Both the position numbers and the translations under genes were made by a program. Positions 17,178 through 27,505 of a stretch of 64,000 nucleotides of DNA are shown one piece after another (the first letter of the stretch is position 1; each line of letters starts with the position of its first letter). Source of the DNA: Vulcanisaeta sp. JCM 14467 (GTDB lineage Archaea; Thermoproteota; Thermoprotei; Thermoproteales; Thermocladiaceae). The notes under the pieces were generated by a model that saw nothing but the letters and a program-made list of their open reading frames with translations, had not been told where the DNA came from and did no database searches. Location: assembly GCF_001316245.1 (NCBI RefSeq), contig NZ_BBDM01000007.1, positions 1 through 64,000 of the forward strand. The letters are read 5' to 3'.

Positions 17178-18217
17178 ATGAGTAATGCACTCATTGACAT
17201 TTGCCATAGACTTGATGAGTGCCTAGGCAGGGCTAGGGACCTTGGTGGTTTAACGCTGTTTGATGCCGCGTCTGGTTTTATTGACTATGACGGCCTATCA
17301 TACGCGCTTAATTACCTGAGTGGTGTGGGCGATATTAGGGTTGTGGTTGGCGACCTTGGCTCAGTGCCGAGGGTTGTCTATGAGAGGTGGCGTGACGTGA
17401 TCAGGGTTTACCCTGACCTCCACGCTAAGCTTTACCTGCTCGGTAACGGGCTCGCCATTGTTGGTAGTGCCAATTTAACGAGAGGTGGTCTTTATGGTAA
17501 TGTTGAACTGAACGTTATGATAAGGGATGGGGAGCTTTATGAACGATTAATGAATTATTTCGATGAGCTTTGGCGAGCAGCCAAGCCGCTCACTGAGGAT
17601 TACGTGGAGGATGTTGAGGAGGTTGAGGTTAGGAGCGCCAAGCATAGTGTGGCTGAGTTCGTTAATAGGGTTAATAAGGCATTGGCAAGTATCCTCGGCA
17701 TTAACGAGAAATGCCTAACCACGTTTAACCAGGTACAATGCTCGATTATCGTGGCCGAAGCCATCAACAGGAGGTTCCGTGACTGTAGTGATTTACCGGA
17801 GAACTGCGTTGTAGAGACAGTGGCTGAGGTTTTGAATCTTGAGGTTAGGGAGTTGGCTAGGCGGTTAATGAGGGAACCTGGCTCGGCCATTGTGGCTGGG
17901 CACCACCTATGTTGGGTTAGAACCTTCATTAACCTGCTGAGGACTGGGCGCGTGGATGTTGATGAACTTAGCAGCGGCATTAAGATTTATAAGGCCATGG
18001 TTAGGGCAGCATCGCGGGAATGCCCTGAAAGGCCGGTAAGGCGGCCAACGAGGAGCTTGAGAGGCTTAAAGATGAGCGTTACAGGGATAATTATGTTAGG
18101 TGGAAGATACCGTACAGACTACTGCCGCTGGCCCTCGTACTCCCAATCACCAATTGCAGACTAGTTGGTACACGCAGGAAGGGTGGTAGTATGTTGAGGA
18201 AACTGGTTTGCGAGTAA
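17178..18217 (+). CDS. Phospholipase D-family nuclease-like protein (frame break near 18030)
   Basis: One HKD-type motif is seen: HAKLYLLGNGLAIVGSANLT (His82, Lys84, Ser97, Asn99). A single motif implies a dimer, as in PLD-type nucleases. A cysteine-containing helical C-terminal half follows. One missing A in the gaaa run at 18028-18030 switches frame; repair gives the tail KAANEELERLKDERYRDNY and a stop at 18215-18217 (346 residues). A TATA-like acttaagta lies about 27 bases before ATG 17178. The substrate is unknown. Confidence 0.7.
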
Positions 18218-18253
18218 TGAGGAATAAAATCATCCATACCTAATCGGGGACTT

Positions 18254-18674
18254 CTAGGCCCAGGGCCTTAGCACGGCCTTCATAATCTCCACGGCTCTCC
18301 TGGCCATGTTTAGTGAATTCTCGCATCCTGCTACCATAAATATCCCACGGCGTTAAACCACGCTCGGGTTCCCCGTAGGTGCTCCTACCATGCTCTGGAG
18401 CTAATCTCCTGGCTATTGCGGCAAGCTCACGGGCTAGGTCGGTTAAGTCCCTCGGTAGGTTGTTAATTATTGATTCGAGCTCGCCCGATGGGTCGTGGCT
18501 CCAGTTCGGTATTCTGTAAACCGCTATTACAGCCTTGGTGGCGTTCTCTGCAGTTAGTTGGGCGTTGGCTACCGTGCCCCTCCAGTCGCCTCAGTTGAGT
18601 GCTTCATTGGCTTCCCTTAGGTAATTAATGGCTAGTTTATACCTATAGTTGACCTCATCGATCGGGTCGTACAT
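18254..18674 (-). pseudogene. HEPN-domain protein, partner of MNT, interrupted
   Basis: The frame from ATG 18674 reads YRYKLAINYLREANEALN, meets TGA at 18591-18593, and continues in the same frame as GDWRGTVANAQLTAENATKA, a clear HEPN domain. RLAPEH fits the RX4-6H RNase motif. Near 18314 a one-base excess (or two-base loss) shifts to a frame ending ENSLNMARRAVEIMKAV. HEPN/MNT pairs are toxin-antitoxin modules. The two lesions may be sequence errors or real inactivation. Confidence 0.65.
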
Positions 18675-19131
18675 CAGTCCTCACCGACTTGATCATTGGC
18701 TTTCCGTTGGCCCTCATCCACCCGTACTTCCCATCCCTGGTCCTGTACCTGATTAGGCCTTCGCTCTCAATGAACCTAGTGACTGATTCCTTGAATTGCC
18801 TTAGGTCACCGTTTTTATCGCAAATTATTATGCCGTCCCAAGCCATGTTTATCGCCAATGCTGTTAACCTACCCCTGAGTTCGTTCCTTCTCATATCTAT
18901 TAGTGTTATGTCACGCTTTATGAATCGCTTGAGTACCTCATAGGCCCTTGCCCTGACCTCCAGTCCCCTCAGTGTGTTGAAGAGGATGAGTAGGTCAACG
19001 TCACTATCCTCACGGGCTTCGCCCCTGGCCCAACTGCCGAAGAGCATGAGTCCTAGGAATTCATTGCCGAACTCGGCCTCAAGGTCCCTACACGCCATCC
19101 TCAGCAGGTTAATTAGCTCATTGATGTCCAT
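18655..19131 (-). CDS. MNT-type nucleotidyltransferase (HEPN partner)
   Basis: The minimal nucleotidyltransferase signature GSWARGEAREDSDVDLLI (Gly-Ser and paired Asp) is intact. MNT antitoxins are known to silence HEPN RNases by adenylylating them. At 158 residues it carries a longer C-terminus than minimal MNTs (IRYRTRDGKYGWMRANGKP). Its stop overlaps the start of the HEPN gene by 20 bases, the usual coupled order. Confidence 0.85.
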   Translation of the reverse strand: MDINELINLLRMACRDLEAEFGNEFLGLMLFGSWARGEAREDSDVDLLILFNTLRGLEVRARAYEVLKRFIKRDITLIDMRRNELRGRLTALAINMAWDGIIICDKNGDLRQFKESVTRFIESEGLIRYRTRDGKYGWMRANGKPMIKSVRTDVRPDR

Positions 19132-19377
19132 GGGTTCTAAGCCAAATTAATTACATTAGATCAGATCCTTATATTAACTTACTCACGGGGTCTCCGTGCA
19201 ATGCGGTGATTTAAATGAGGATGCTTAAGCCCGTGCTTCGGGCGTATACGTAATGGCGTGGCTGCATTTATTATGCATCATATAATTAATGCCTGGCGTG
19301 AGTTGCCCTTTATTCTGCTCGGTTCATTTTATCTGAACACCCGAGGTTCTAAAAAAAAGGTCCGTGGTTTTGCTTAG

Positions 19378-20211
19378 TTGGTGGGTATGGTCTCCAAGTC
19401 AAAGGCGCTGCTAATTGCTGCCGTGGTGGTGATTGCCGTTGTTGTGTTGTTTGTGGTTTGGTATTTCGTGACACTTGAGAGTCTCCGCCCACTGCCGTAC
19501 GTAATACCTGAGGTCATTAATTACGGCTTCCTGCAGTGTGATAACCGCCTCATAATCATTCCAGGAAACTCGATGGTCATACTCCGCTATCACGTGCATG
19601 GTAATGTGACCATTAACGGCGTGGTCATCTACATGGCATTTCCGGCGAGCATAATCAATGAGACCCTGACCGCATTCTCAAAGCTACCAAACCAAAATGA
19701 TGCATTGATAGTGGGTATTTACGTGAATGGCAGGTTGATCGCGAGCAATAATTACCCAGGACCGATCCTCGGCCTAAAATTCGCATTAAATAATACTGTC
19801 GGTCCAATCTCCGCGGCCTACACGGATGATGGCGTAGGCTTCCCAACGATTAAGCTCACACAAAGTGATACCTTGACTGTCGTGATTTACTCTGCCGTGC
19901 CATATGCACTGCCCTCCTGTGCGGTGGCCAATGAGGGTGAGGAGGTTAAGCTGATGGTTGAGGAGCACCTAATTGGGTTGATTGGTGTTTACGGTGTGGC
20001 CAATGTCACGCCCACGGCTGAGCAACTCTACGAGGAGGGCAGGTACATAACCGAGGAGCCAGTCATATACATAATAAACGTCACAAGCCCAATAAGCCAA
20101 CTACCGCAGGAATTAACGCCAGGACCACTCGCTGAAGCGAGACCACTAGCCACAGGATACGCGCCATCATTTGCAATGGGGCAATCACTACCACCAAAGA
20201 GTAGCGGGTAA
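19378..20211 (+). CDS. Membrane-anchored extracellular protein, unknown function
   Basis: A single N-terminal membrane segment (LLIAAVVVIAVVVLFVVWYF, about residues 10-30) is followed by about 240 extracellular-type residues rich in beta-prone and Asn-x-Ser/Thr sites (HGNVTINGVV, INETLTAF). Two cysteines (FLQCDN, LPSCAV) could pair. I recognise no family. It precedes two related surface proteins, which suggests a cell-envelope gene group. No signal peptidase site is evident, so the segment is probably an uncleaved anchor. Confidence 0.7.
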   Translation: MVGMVSKSKALLIAAVVVIAVVVLFVVWYFVTLESLRPLPYVIPEVINYGFLQCDNRLIIIPGNSMVILRYHVHGNVTINGVVIYMAFPASIINETLTAFSKLPNQNDALIVGIYVNGRLIASNNYPGPILGLKFALNNTVGPISAAYTDDGVGFPTIKLTQSDTLTVVIYSAVPYALPSCAVANEGEEVKLMVEEHLIGLIGVYGVANVTPTAEQLYEEGRYITEEPVIYIINVTSPISQLPQELTPGPLAEARPLATGYAPSFAMGQSLPPKSSG

Positions 20212-20295
20212 TGGGTATGGCAGGTATGTTTAAGGGCTGTATTAATCCCTGTCTTTGAGGGTCATGAATAATGCTCGTCCTACTGAATTCGTTTT

Positions 20296-21982
20296 ATGGG
20301 CGCATGGGTTATTAGGGTGTCCGTAATTTGGTGTTGGGTTGGTGGTTATGGGTTTTGGATCGCGGTTGTTGGCGCTTGCCTCGTGATCGTGGTCATCATC
20401 GTTGTTGCGGCTGCAGCCCTACTCATTACCTACCTGCCTAGGGTCCTCATTAACCATGGGCCCACCGTTGAGGTGAGTGGCGTTACTTATCAGGGTGTTA
20501 TCAACCGTCATTGGCTGGCTTGAGTGTGTCTATCTATGTTGTTGGCTCGTCAGTGCTTGTGCAGAGGTTGGTTGGTTTGGGTATTAATCAGTCCCTAATT
20601 AAATTCGTAACGATTAGCGAACTTCCCAGTCTCCCCAATGGTAGTGTGGTCGTTATTGATTGGTCCTTGATTAGCCCCGGCTTAATCATTAATAGGAGCG
20701 GCACTATTTACGTGAATACGAGCTCGGCAAACTTCAGGCTGGTTAGTGGGTTGATTGGTCGTGGGGATTTCCTGATTGTCCATGGTAATGCCAGTGATGT
20801 ACCGGCCATTGAGCTTGTCTTGACCACTGCCTGGTCTAGGGCGTTTAATACGAGTGTTGCGGCCATGCCCGTGCCCAGGTCCTTGAGTGGGCTTGGTTAC
20901 GTGGTTGCCTACGGGAACAGCCACGCCCTAATCATAGGGCCGCACTCATTGGGTGTGGCGTTAGGTATAGCGTTAACCATGAAGGAGCCAACAATGGATC
21001 CAACTGGTGGGGACCTCTGCATGGAGCTTGCCACATCGATTTTTAATCAACCGTCTAGGATTAGTAGTACTGAGTATGTAATTGCCTATGGTCCGCAGTC
21101 CTACGGTGATTCATTTGGAATTTTCATAGTTGATTTCTGTACTGTATGGTCAACAGTGCTCACCAATGACCTTAATGGAGCTTCAGCCGGCTATGCTGAG
21201 TTTTACAACTACATTAATTACATACCAAACTTTGATACTCAAATTGAGTACTTAAAGACATTCCAGGACGGTTATGCGTCATACGTGGTTTATGAGTATG
21301 GGCTCGGCAAGGTTGGTGAATCACAACTGCCTGGCGACGCCCAATACATAGCAGGGAGCGGTGAAGACTACAAACAGGTTACTGGACAAATACCGCTGGC
21401 TTTGAGCCTAGGGGTGTTTCGTGTACACCATCAACGACGTACACAATTAACTTAGCAACTGGTTCCTCAGCAACCTCGTCAAGCATAACGGTTTCAAGCT
21501 CCACTAGCCAGACATACTCATGCCAAGAATACACGATATCGGTGTATGGAAATCCTGGTACAGTAACGACGATGAAAATTGGTACAGTTAATCAAACCTG
21601 GATATTCACACCACAAGCCACGCAATACGCGGAGGAGGAGCAGGCCTACGGTGTCGAGAGCCAGGGCTACACATACATGGGCCCTGCCTATAATCCACAG
21701 CCCACGGCATACACAATACCTGTAGGCGCCTTGGTAATTGTTAATAATACGAGTATTCCATGTAGGTATTACCTGCTCGGTTTCATACCGATTAGTGGTG
21801 CTACGGTTGAGTACGTGGCTTACGGCGTTGATTGGGATGTCTGGGTTAATGTGAATGGTTGGGTAGGTGGCTTAACGGGCTTTGGCCCTGGCCTATACGT
21901 AAGGCCATCCACGTACGGCCCTGCCCTGAACTCGACAAGTGGCTTCTACCACGTGACCTATTGCCGGGTAGGTTTTGGTTGA
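20296..21982 (+). CDS. Membrane-anchored surface protein, paralogue A (frame breaks)
   Basis: An N-terminal membrane segment (WIAVVGACLVIVVIIVVAAA) anchors an extracellular domain with SVVVIDWSLI, GRGDFLIVHGNA and GYVVAYGNSHALIIGP. The C-terminal part is rich in Ser, Thr and Tyr. Single-base losses near 20506 and 21418 split it into three frames; repair gives 1689 bases (562 residues plus stop). The middle domain matches the protein at 23118-24746. Function is unknown. The IDW-x(n)-GRGD-L pattern resembles no enzyme I can name. Confidence 0.65.
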
Positions 21983-22319
21983 GTAAATTGGGTGTGGTTA
22001 TGTTCGTGATTTATCATTGTTAGGTAGTTTCCTTATCATTGAATGTACTATTTTATAAAGTAAATTATCCTTAGACCTTAATCAGTGCATTGCCCCATGT
22101 ATGAATTGGTGAATTGACCAATTATTTAAGGATGTTTATGAGTGCGTTTAATTACTCTTCTATCTAGAAGCGCACTGAGTTGATGACTCACTGTCAGTTA
22201 TGAACTTTATACCGTACCGGGAACTTCCCGGTACCGGGTAGAAATACCTTTTGCGAGTATGCGTGATTAATGCGGTATTCTCTTTGGTTGTGTAGTAATT
22301 ATTATCAAATAGTTGGTTT
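21983..22319. other. Intergenic region with a 19-base palindrome
   Basis: No gene is visible. An odd palindrome TACCGGGAAcTTCCCGGTA occupies 22215-22233, bordered on the right by a further taccggg copy (22232-22238) and on the left by taccg. It could be a transcription terminator stem or a protein-binding site. Flanks are AT-rich. Confidence 0.45.
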
Positions 22320-22826
22320 TTGAGTGGCGTGATTGTCATGGGTGGGTTTAGGGAGGAGTTTGGTGGTATTGCTAGGTTGATTGGTTTGGCGTTGATTGTG
22401 CAGGTTATTTCCATGGTTATTGGCGTAACTGCCCTTTACCTGATGCATTATTTGATTATTTATGTGCCGTTAATGGCGTTGTCGATGATCCTCCTGTCGA
22501 TAGCGTTGATGATCCTGCTTAGGGTTCTCGGTAGGGTTAAGGAGCTTTACTTAACGAGGATTAGGGATGCGGTGCATGGTCATAGGACTGCCTTTGATGT
22601 GGATAGGGAGAGTAGGGAGTTGTGGATCGATGCGCGGCCCTTGGTAATCACCCTGCTCATTATTGTTGCCGCATCGCTATGCCTATGGTTGTACCTACTG
22701 GTTAAGTCGTTAAGCCTAGTGTTGCCTTATAATTTATTAATGTGGGCTGACCTCGCCGTGTTGATGATGCTTTCGTTAGTGGAGGTTTACGTGATTGCCA
22801 GGTTAGATTGTGCAGTGTGGATTTAG
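22320..22826 (+). CDS. Four-helix integral membrane protein, unknown function
   Basis: The 168-residue product has four likely membrane helices: IGLALIVQVISMVIGVTALY, VPLMALSMILLSIALMILLR, VITLLIIVAASLCLWLYLLV, and one from LMWADLAVLMMLSLVEVYVI. A charged loop of about 40 residues separates helices two and three (RVKELYLTRIRDAVHGHRTA). No family is recognised. It lies between the two paralogous surface proteins and may belong to the same system. Confidence 0.65.
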   Translation: MSGVIVMGGFREEFGGIARLIGLALIVQVISMVIGVTALYLMHYLIIYVPLMALSMILLSIALMILLRVLGRVKELYLTRIRDAVHGHRTAFDVDRESRELWIDARPLVITLLIIVAASLCLWLYLLVKSLSLVLPYNLLMWADLAVLMMLSLVEVYVIARLDCAVWI

Positions 22827-22873
22827 GGGATGTGAGGTTGTTGCGTAACCATCCTAGGTTGGGATTGAGGATT

Positions 22874-22972
22874 TGGTGGGGCCGCCGGGATTCGAACCCG
22901 GGATCACTCGGGCTCGCGTCCGTTGTCGTGGATCCCGAGCCGAGCATCCTAGCCAGGCTAGACTACGGCCCC
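22874..22972 (-). tRNA. tRNA-Pro (CGG) with a 21-base intron
   Basis: On the minus strand the acceptor arms GGGGCCG (22966-22972) and CGGCCCC (22878-22884) pair, followed by A73 and an encoded CCA (22874-22876). The T arm CCGGG-TTCGAAT-CCCGG is standard. The anticodon stem CTCGG/CCGAG closes a loop with anticodon CGG at 22937-22935. An insertion of 21 bases (22933-22913) sits at the canonical 37/38 site, where archaeal splicing endonuclease cuts a bulge-helix-bulge. Confidence 0.9.
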
Positions 22973-23117
22973 AATAACACCTAATCCATGGTGAGTTTTA
23001 AACTTTTCATTCACGGCGATCTTGCCATCCTCTACGTGGCCCGTAGATCAATTTCGTAGATAGAATATAGTGGCTATGCAAGAATTCTTTTAAGGTCATA
23101 AGTAGTGTTTTGAGTTA

Positions 23118-24746
23118 GTGATTATGGCTTCGAGACCTAAGTGGTCACTCATTGCATCGGTGGTGGCCCTTATAATTTTAGATGCATTACTTATTGCGGC
23201 GGTTCTAAGCCCCTCGGTGATGTCCTCGGCGTCGTCCTTAATGGTTAAGGGCACCAATATGTTAAGTGGTGCGTTGAATACTGTGTTAAATATTGCCTAT
23301 AGGCTTGGGCTTATGAAGCGTGTAGTCGCCAGGTTATCACCAATGCCCACAAAGCCGCAGCCACTTGCGCTACCCGCCACCGCCTATGTAGTTGGTCCTG
23401 GCCAATTCATTAGTGGGTTGGTTAGTGCTGGTGCTCCTGAGTCCATGATTAAGCCAATAACCCTTGGCGACCTAGCCTCTGTGCCTAATGACTCGATTAT
23501 AATCATTGATTGGGACTACGTAAATGAGACAATGCATGTGAACATAAACCAACTGGCCAAGCTATTGGGGAATGTGATTAGCCGTGGTGACCTGCTAATC
23601 CTCTACGCAGAAAGCCCGAGGTGGGTCCTGCCGCTTGAGGATGCGGTAGCCGTGGCCTGGGGTAATTATTTCCACAGTATCGTGATTGGTTACCCAGTGG
23701 TGGCTGTGAACGCATCAACGTACCTGGTCGCCTTCGGAGGGAGGAATTACCTGGTCGTGAACCCGGTGCAGGTTGGTTATGATTACACGGCGGCAATAAA
23801 TGAATTGATGAGGTATTGGTTAGTCGTCGGTGAGGTGCGGTTGGTAGTGCGTATTTAATGAGCCCAGGCTCAACAGTGACGCTGTACGACCAGGATGCAT
23901 GCCCCATAGTGCTGGAGCAGGTAAAGGCCTATAACCTAAGTGAGTGGGTCTTCACGACGGGGCCTACGCCGGAGTATGGTAACCTAACTGGTGATGAGTA
24001 CGTATATGATTACTGCATAACCGGTATCTACCCATCAGCTAGAATCGTGACCTCATCTATTCCTGTTGAGTACCTGGGCTTCAATAATTTGGAGGCTGGG
24101 AGTAGTGGTGGTGATTGGGTTGATTACGTGGTTGGTGTTAACATGACCACCGCATACCACATAGACCAGGAGAGAGGCTATAACTCGTACATGGCATGGG
24201 TCCTGGGTGGTGGTGCACAGCCTTATAGTACTAGTTGTAAATGGTTTATGTTATCCGCACCTCAGATGTCTGTATTAATTGGTCAGGAGGTCCTGCAATT
24301 AATTTATTATGCGAAATCAATGCTCAACTCTACGAGCAGTATACTCATTGGCTCCATCGTTAATAATTACAAGCCCTGGACCTGAGGGGGCCGCGAACCT
24401 CATTTGGTCCATAGGCGTTAAGAACCAGAACTGGTTCTGCATGCCTGTCCCGACACAAGCTGGTTATGAGTACCCAGTGGGCTTTGGCGTGACCGACGCG
24501 CAGGGCGCGTGGTACTTAAATCCGAGTAGGGTGAATACGGCGGCGTCGCCAGTACTCTACGGCGAAGGCACCATATGCTACCCACCAACCAGCGGTTACA
24601 TAGTTGAGGATTTCTTTAGTGAGGTCTACTTCATCATCCAATACAACCCAAGCGCCACCTACACCATTAACCCGCAGAGCTACGAACCTGGCCCTGGCAC
24701 TTACATAACCAACCTATACTCACCCACGTGCCCCAATTATTCATGA
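23118..24746 (+). CDS. Membrane-anchored surface protein, paralogue B (frame breaks)
   Basis: An N-terminal hydrophobic helix (ASVVALIILDALLIAAVL) is followed by an extracellular region with SIIIIDWDYV, SRGDLLILYAES and TYLVAFGGRNYLVVNP, matching the 20296-21982 protein segment by segment. One missing G near 23834 joins the first two frames. A second shift lies between 24309 and 24385 and needs a gain of two bases or loss of one. Asn-x-Thr sites (NMTTAYH, LNSTSSI) suggest glycosylation. Function is unknown. Confidence 0.65.
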
Positions 24747-24842
24747 CCGTGAAACTAAAGGTAATGATCATATGCACTCACCATTAATCACCATTTTAGT
24801 TAAGTGGTTGATGGCGTGGCAGAGCCCTAGCGAATAAGTGTC

Positions 24843-26378
24843 TCAACCTATTGAGCGCCTTATGATCGCCATCTCCGTCATGTACCTGGCCGCGTCATCC
24901 TTCCTACCCTCGACCAGCGAGTTAATGAGCAGTTGGGCGAGTAACTCGTGCTTCCTACTCTCATAATCACTGGGCCCTGCCCTAATGCCTAACTCCTCAA
25001 TTGCCTTAACATCCCTCCTAACCATGTCAATGACCTCCCCACCGACCCCAAAGACCTTGCTGAACCTGGTGATCATGTCTAGGCATTCGTGACACACGTA
25101 CTTGGCTGCCGCCTCCAGGTCGTGCCTCATGTTTATGTAGGTCTCACTCAATGCCGTGTACTCCCTGTCACTTAATTCGTTAATGACCGAGGCGCCCAGG
25201 ATCTCCGGCGGTATTCCGAGGGAGTAGAGCGTGGCCACGAAGGTTATTGCCCTGGGCAGGACGACACCCCTAAAGCCCCTGCTATAGCCGAAGAGGCCTA
25301 TGTGGAGTTTCCTGGCCCTCCTCCTCGGCACGTAGTTGGAGACTAGGTTAATTGCGTTTGCTAATCCCTCGATCTCCCTCTGGTAATGATCCACGTACCT
25401 GCCTATCACGCCCATGAGTAGTTCATGGTCCTGGATCGGGCATTCAGTGCTTGGTGACCTATTGTTTAGCCTTGCCACGGCGTTGATCACTTCATTCTCT
25501 GGGTAATCATACCTGAAGGCTGATTGCACGGTGAAGGTGCGTACGCATGGGTATTCCTTAACGACGTTGTCCACGTTGTATGGCGTTAGGTGTCCCCTGA
25601 ATGGTGTTGGGCCGACACCAATTATTGGGTAGACCTCTAGCTCAAGTTCCCTGCCCAGGTTTAGCGCTTTGCTAAGGGCTATCTTTGCCATTAGTACTGC
25701 GGGTATTAGCCCGTAATTCATGGCTGGGTCTGACCTGGCTATGAAAACCCTGAGGTATTTCGGCCTAATGGCTTTCCAATAACCAATGATTATCCTGCTT
25801 ATGCCCAGCATCGAGTTTAGGTCCTCAATGAGTGGTATTACGTCTATCGTGCTCGGCCTAACACTGCCAAGGACATCCATGACCCTGACGCCAGGTAATA
25901 ACTCTAGGAATGCCTTACCTGCGACGACCCTCTCGTAGTACCTATAGGTGAATATTAACTCCTCGGCCCTGGAGGTTAGTGGTAGTATTACCTGGAAAAC
26001 CCCGTTTATGTTGTCATCACCATAGAACTCCCTGGCAATGTCATAAGCCGTGGGTATCAACTCCAGGGCCTGGGAGAACAACTTTCTCTCTGCGGTCTCA
26101 GCCCAGGGGTTGGGCAACCTGAGCGTTAGATAAATGTCCCTACCAATCACGTGATCCCTAAAGTACTCGGGATACCTGGTGAGTAGTTTCCTAATTACGT
26201 AAATATCAACGTCCTTACCCTCGAAATCCCACATAACCTCCCGACAGCCATAGAGGCTGTATGCTAGGTATGCCTCGTGAACCTCATCATCGCCCTGGAT
26301 CACCTCGTCCCTGGACCACGTGGGTACCCTGGCATTGTCTGGGTGTTGGGTGCACATGGTCGTTGGTACGTGATCCAT
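24843..26378 (-). CDS. ppcA: Archaeal-type phosphoenolpyruvate carboxylase
   Basis: This enzyme carboxylates PEP to oxaloacetate and feeds the aspartate family made by genes further right. The archaeal-type start TMCTQHPDNARVPTW, the motif LPLTSRAEELI and the stretch FIARSDPAMNYGLIPA are diagnostic. Length (511 residues) is standard and the frame is intact. Upstream on the minus strand an AT-rich promoter with a cttattaag box lies about 29 bases before the ATG. Confidence 0.95.
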   Translation of the reverse strand: MDHVPTTMCTQHPDNARVPTWSRDEVIQGDDEVHEAYLAYSLYGCREVMWDFEGKDVDIYVIRKLLTRYPEYFRDHVIGRDIYLTLRLPNPWAETAERKLFSQALELIPTAYDIAREFYGDDNINGVFQVILPLTSRAEELIFTYRYYERVVAGKAFLELLPGVRVMDVLGSVRPSTIDVIPLIEDLNSMLGISRIIIGYWKAIRPKYLRVFIARSDPAMNYGLIPAVLMAKIALSKALNLGRELELEVYPIIGVGPTPFRGHLTPYNVDNVVKEYPCVRTFTVQSAFRYDYPENEVINAVARLNNRSPSTECPIQDHELLMGVIGRYVDHYQREIEGLANAINLVSNYVPRRRARKLHIGLFGYSRGFRGVVLPRAITFVATLYSLGIPPEILGASVINELSDREYTALSETYINMRHDLEAAAKYVCHECLDMITRFSKVFGVGGEVIDMVRRDVKAIEELGIRAGPSDYESRKHELLAQLLINSLVEGRKDDAARYMTEMAIIRRSIG

Positions 26379-26461
26379 GATTGAGTATATGGTAAATAGG
26401 GGCTTAATAAGTTATACTTATTTTATATAAATTCGACTGATACATATATAGGATTCGTCAG

Positions 26462-27434
26462 TTAATAAAGCCGTGCAATTGAATAACTACCTAGTACCTT
26501 TACGTACGTTGCCACCCCACGCAATTCATTGAATGCCCTTAAGCAGGTTTCATCGCTTAATTGGCACTCGGTCTCTAGTAGGAAGTCGTAGCCCCAGGGA
26601 CTGCCCCTATTCGGCCTTGAGTATATCATTGACAGGTTTATCCCCAACTCTGCGAAGGGCCTTAGGGCGTTGAATAGGGAGCCTGGCCTGTTGGGTACTG
26701 AGAATATGGCCATCGTCCTATCCCCGGACCTGCCCATGTGCCTGGTTATCACCAGGAACCTTGTGTAGTTTGGGTTATCCTCAATACCACAGATGATTGG
26801 CTTTAAGCATAGAGCTCCGCACCAGCCCTGGAGGCTATGGCCGCCCTATGCCCGTGGCCCACCACCATCCTCAGGGCTTCAGAGGTTGATTGTGTGTAGT
26901 TTATTGATACGTTCAACTTCGATATGAAGTTCATGGCCTCATTAATGGCGTGTGGGTGTGAGTAGACCTCCCTGATGTCCTCGATAGTGGCGCCATCATT
27001 TACCGCTAGGCATAGTGTGACCCTATAGTCAACTGCGTAATTAACATGGACGTCCCACCTGAGTAGTGACTCCATGGACTCACCAACTACACCCGCCTGG
27101 TTATTCTCGATGGGTATTACGCCGAAGCCATACTCACCCTGGTAAACACCCTTAACAACCTCACTAATTGACTTAAGCGGTATGAGGAGTGCCCTGCCGA
27201 ATAATTGAAGTGCAACCTCATGGCTGTAACTACCCTCAGGGCCCAGGTAAGCAACCCTCTCATTGCCCATTAATACCTCATTCACGAACCTGAGGATGAG
27301 TGGTTCATGTATTGACTGCATGATGTCCGTAACCCTCAAACCACCATACCTAGTCAGTAAATCCCTCAACCTACCCAGCTCCTTCTCAGCACTGGTTATT
27401 GCGTTTATTAACTCTGAAATTCCTGGTTGTTCAC
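26462..27434 (-). CDS. pheA: Prephenate dehydratase (frame breaks)
   Basis: The enzyme converts prephenate to phenylpyruvate for phenylalanine. The catalytic domain shows RVAYLGPEGSYSHEVALQLF and GVIPIENNQAGVVGES. A C-terminal ACT domain shows SVPNRPGSLFNALRPFAELG and binds Phe. A missing C near 26807 (tatgctta for tatgcctta) separates the domains, and another base is lost near 27417. GTG 27434 is favoured because a TATA box (gtttataaa, 27455-27463) lies about 26 bases upstream on the minus strand. Repaired length is 975 bases. Confidence 0.88.
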
Positions 27435-27505
27435 GTTATTTAGGACCATCTACAGTTTATAAATATTACCATAACGCAAACTACCTAGTATATTTTTAGC
27501 GTAAA

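Noticed and set aside
18591-18593. TGA recoded as an amino acid
   Set aside because: Many intact genes here end in TGA (for example cas1, cas7 and hdrA), and no selenocysteine-type context is visible.
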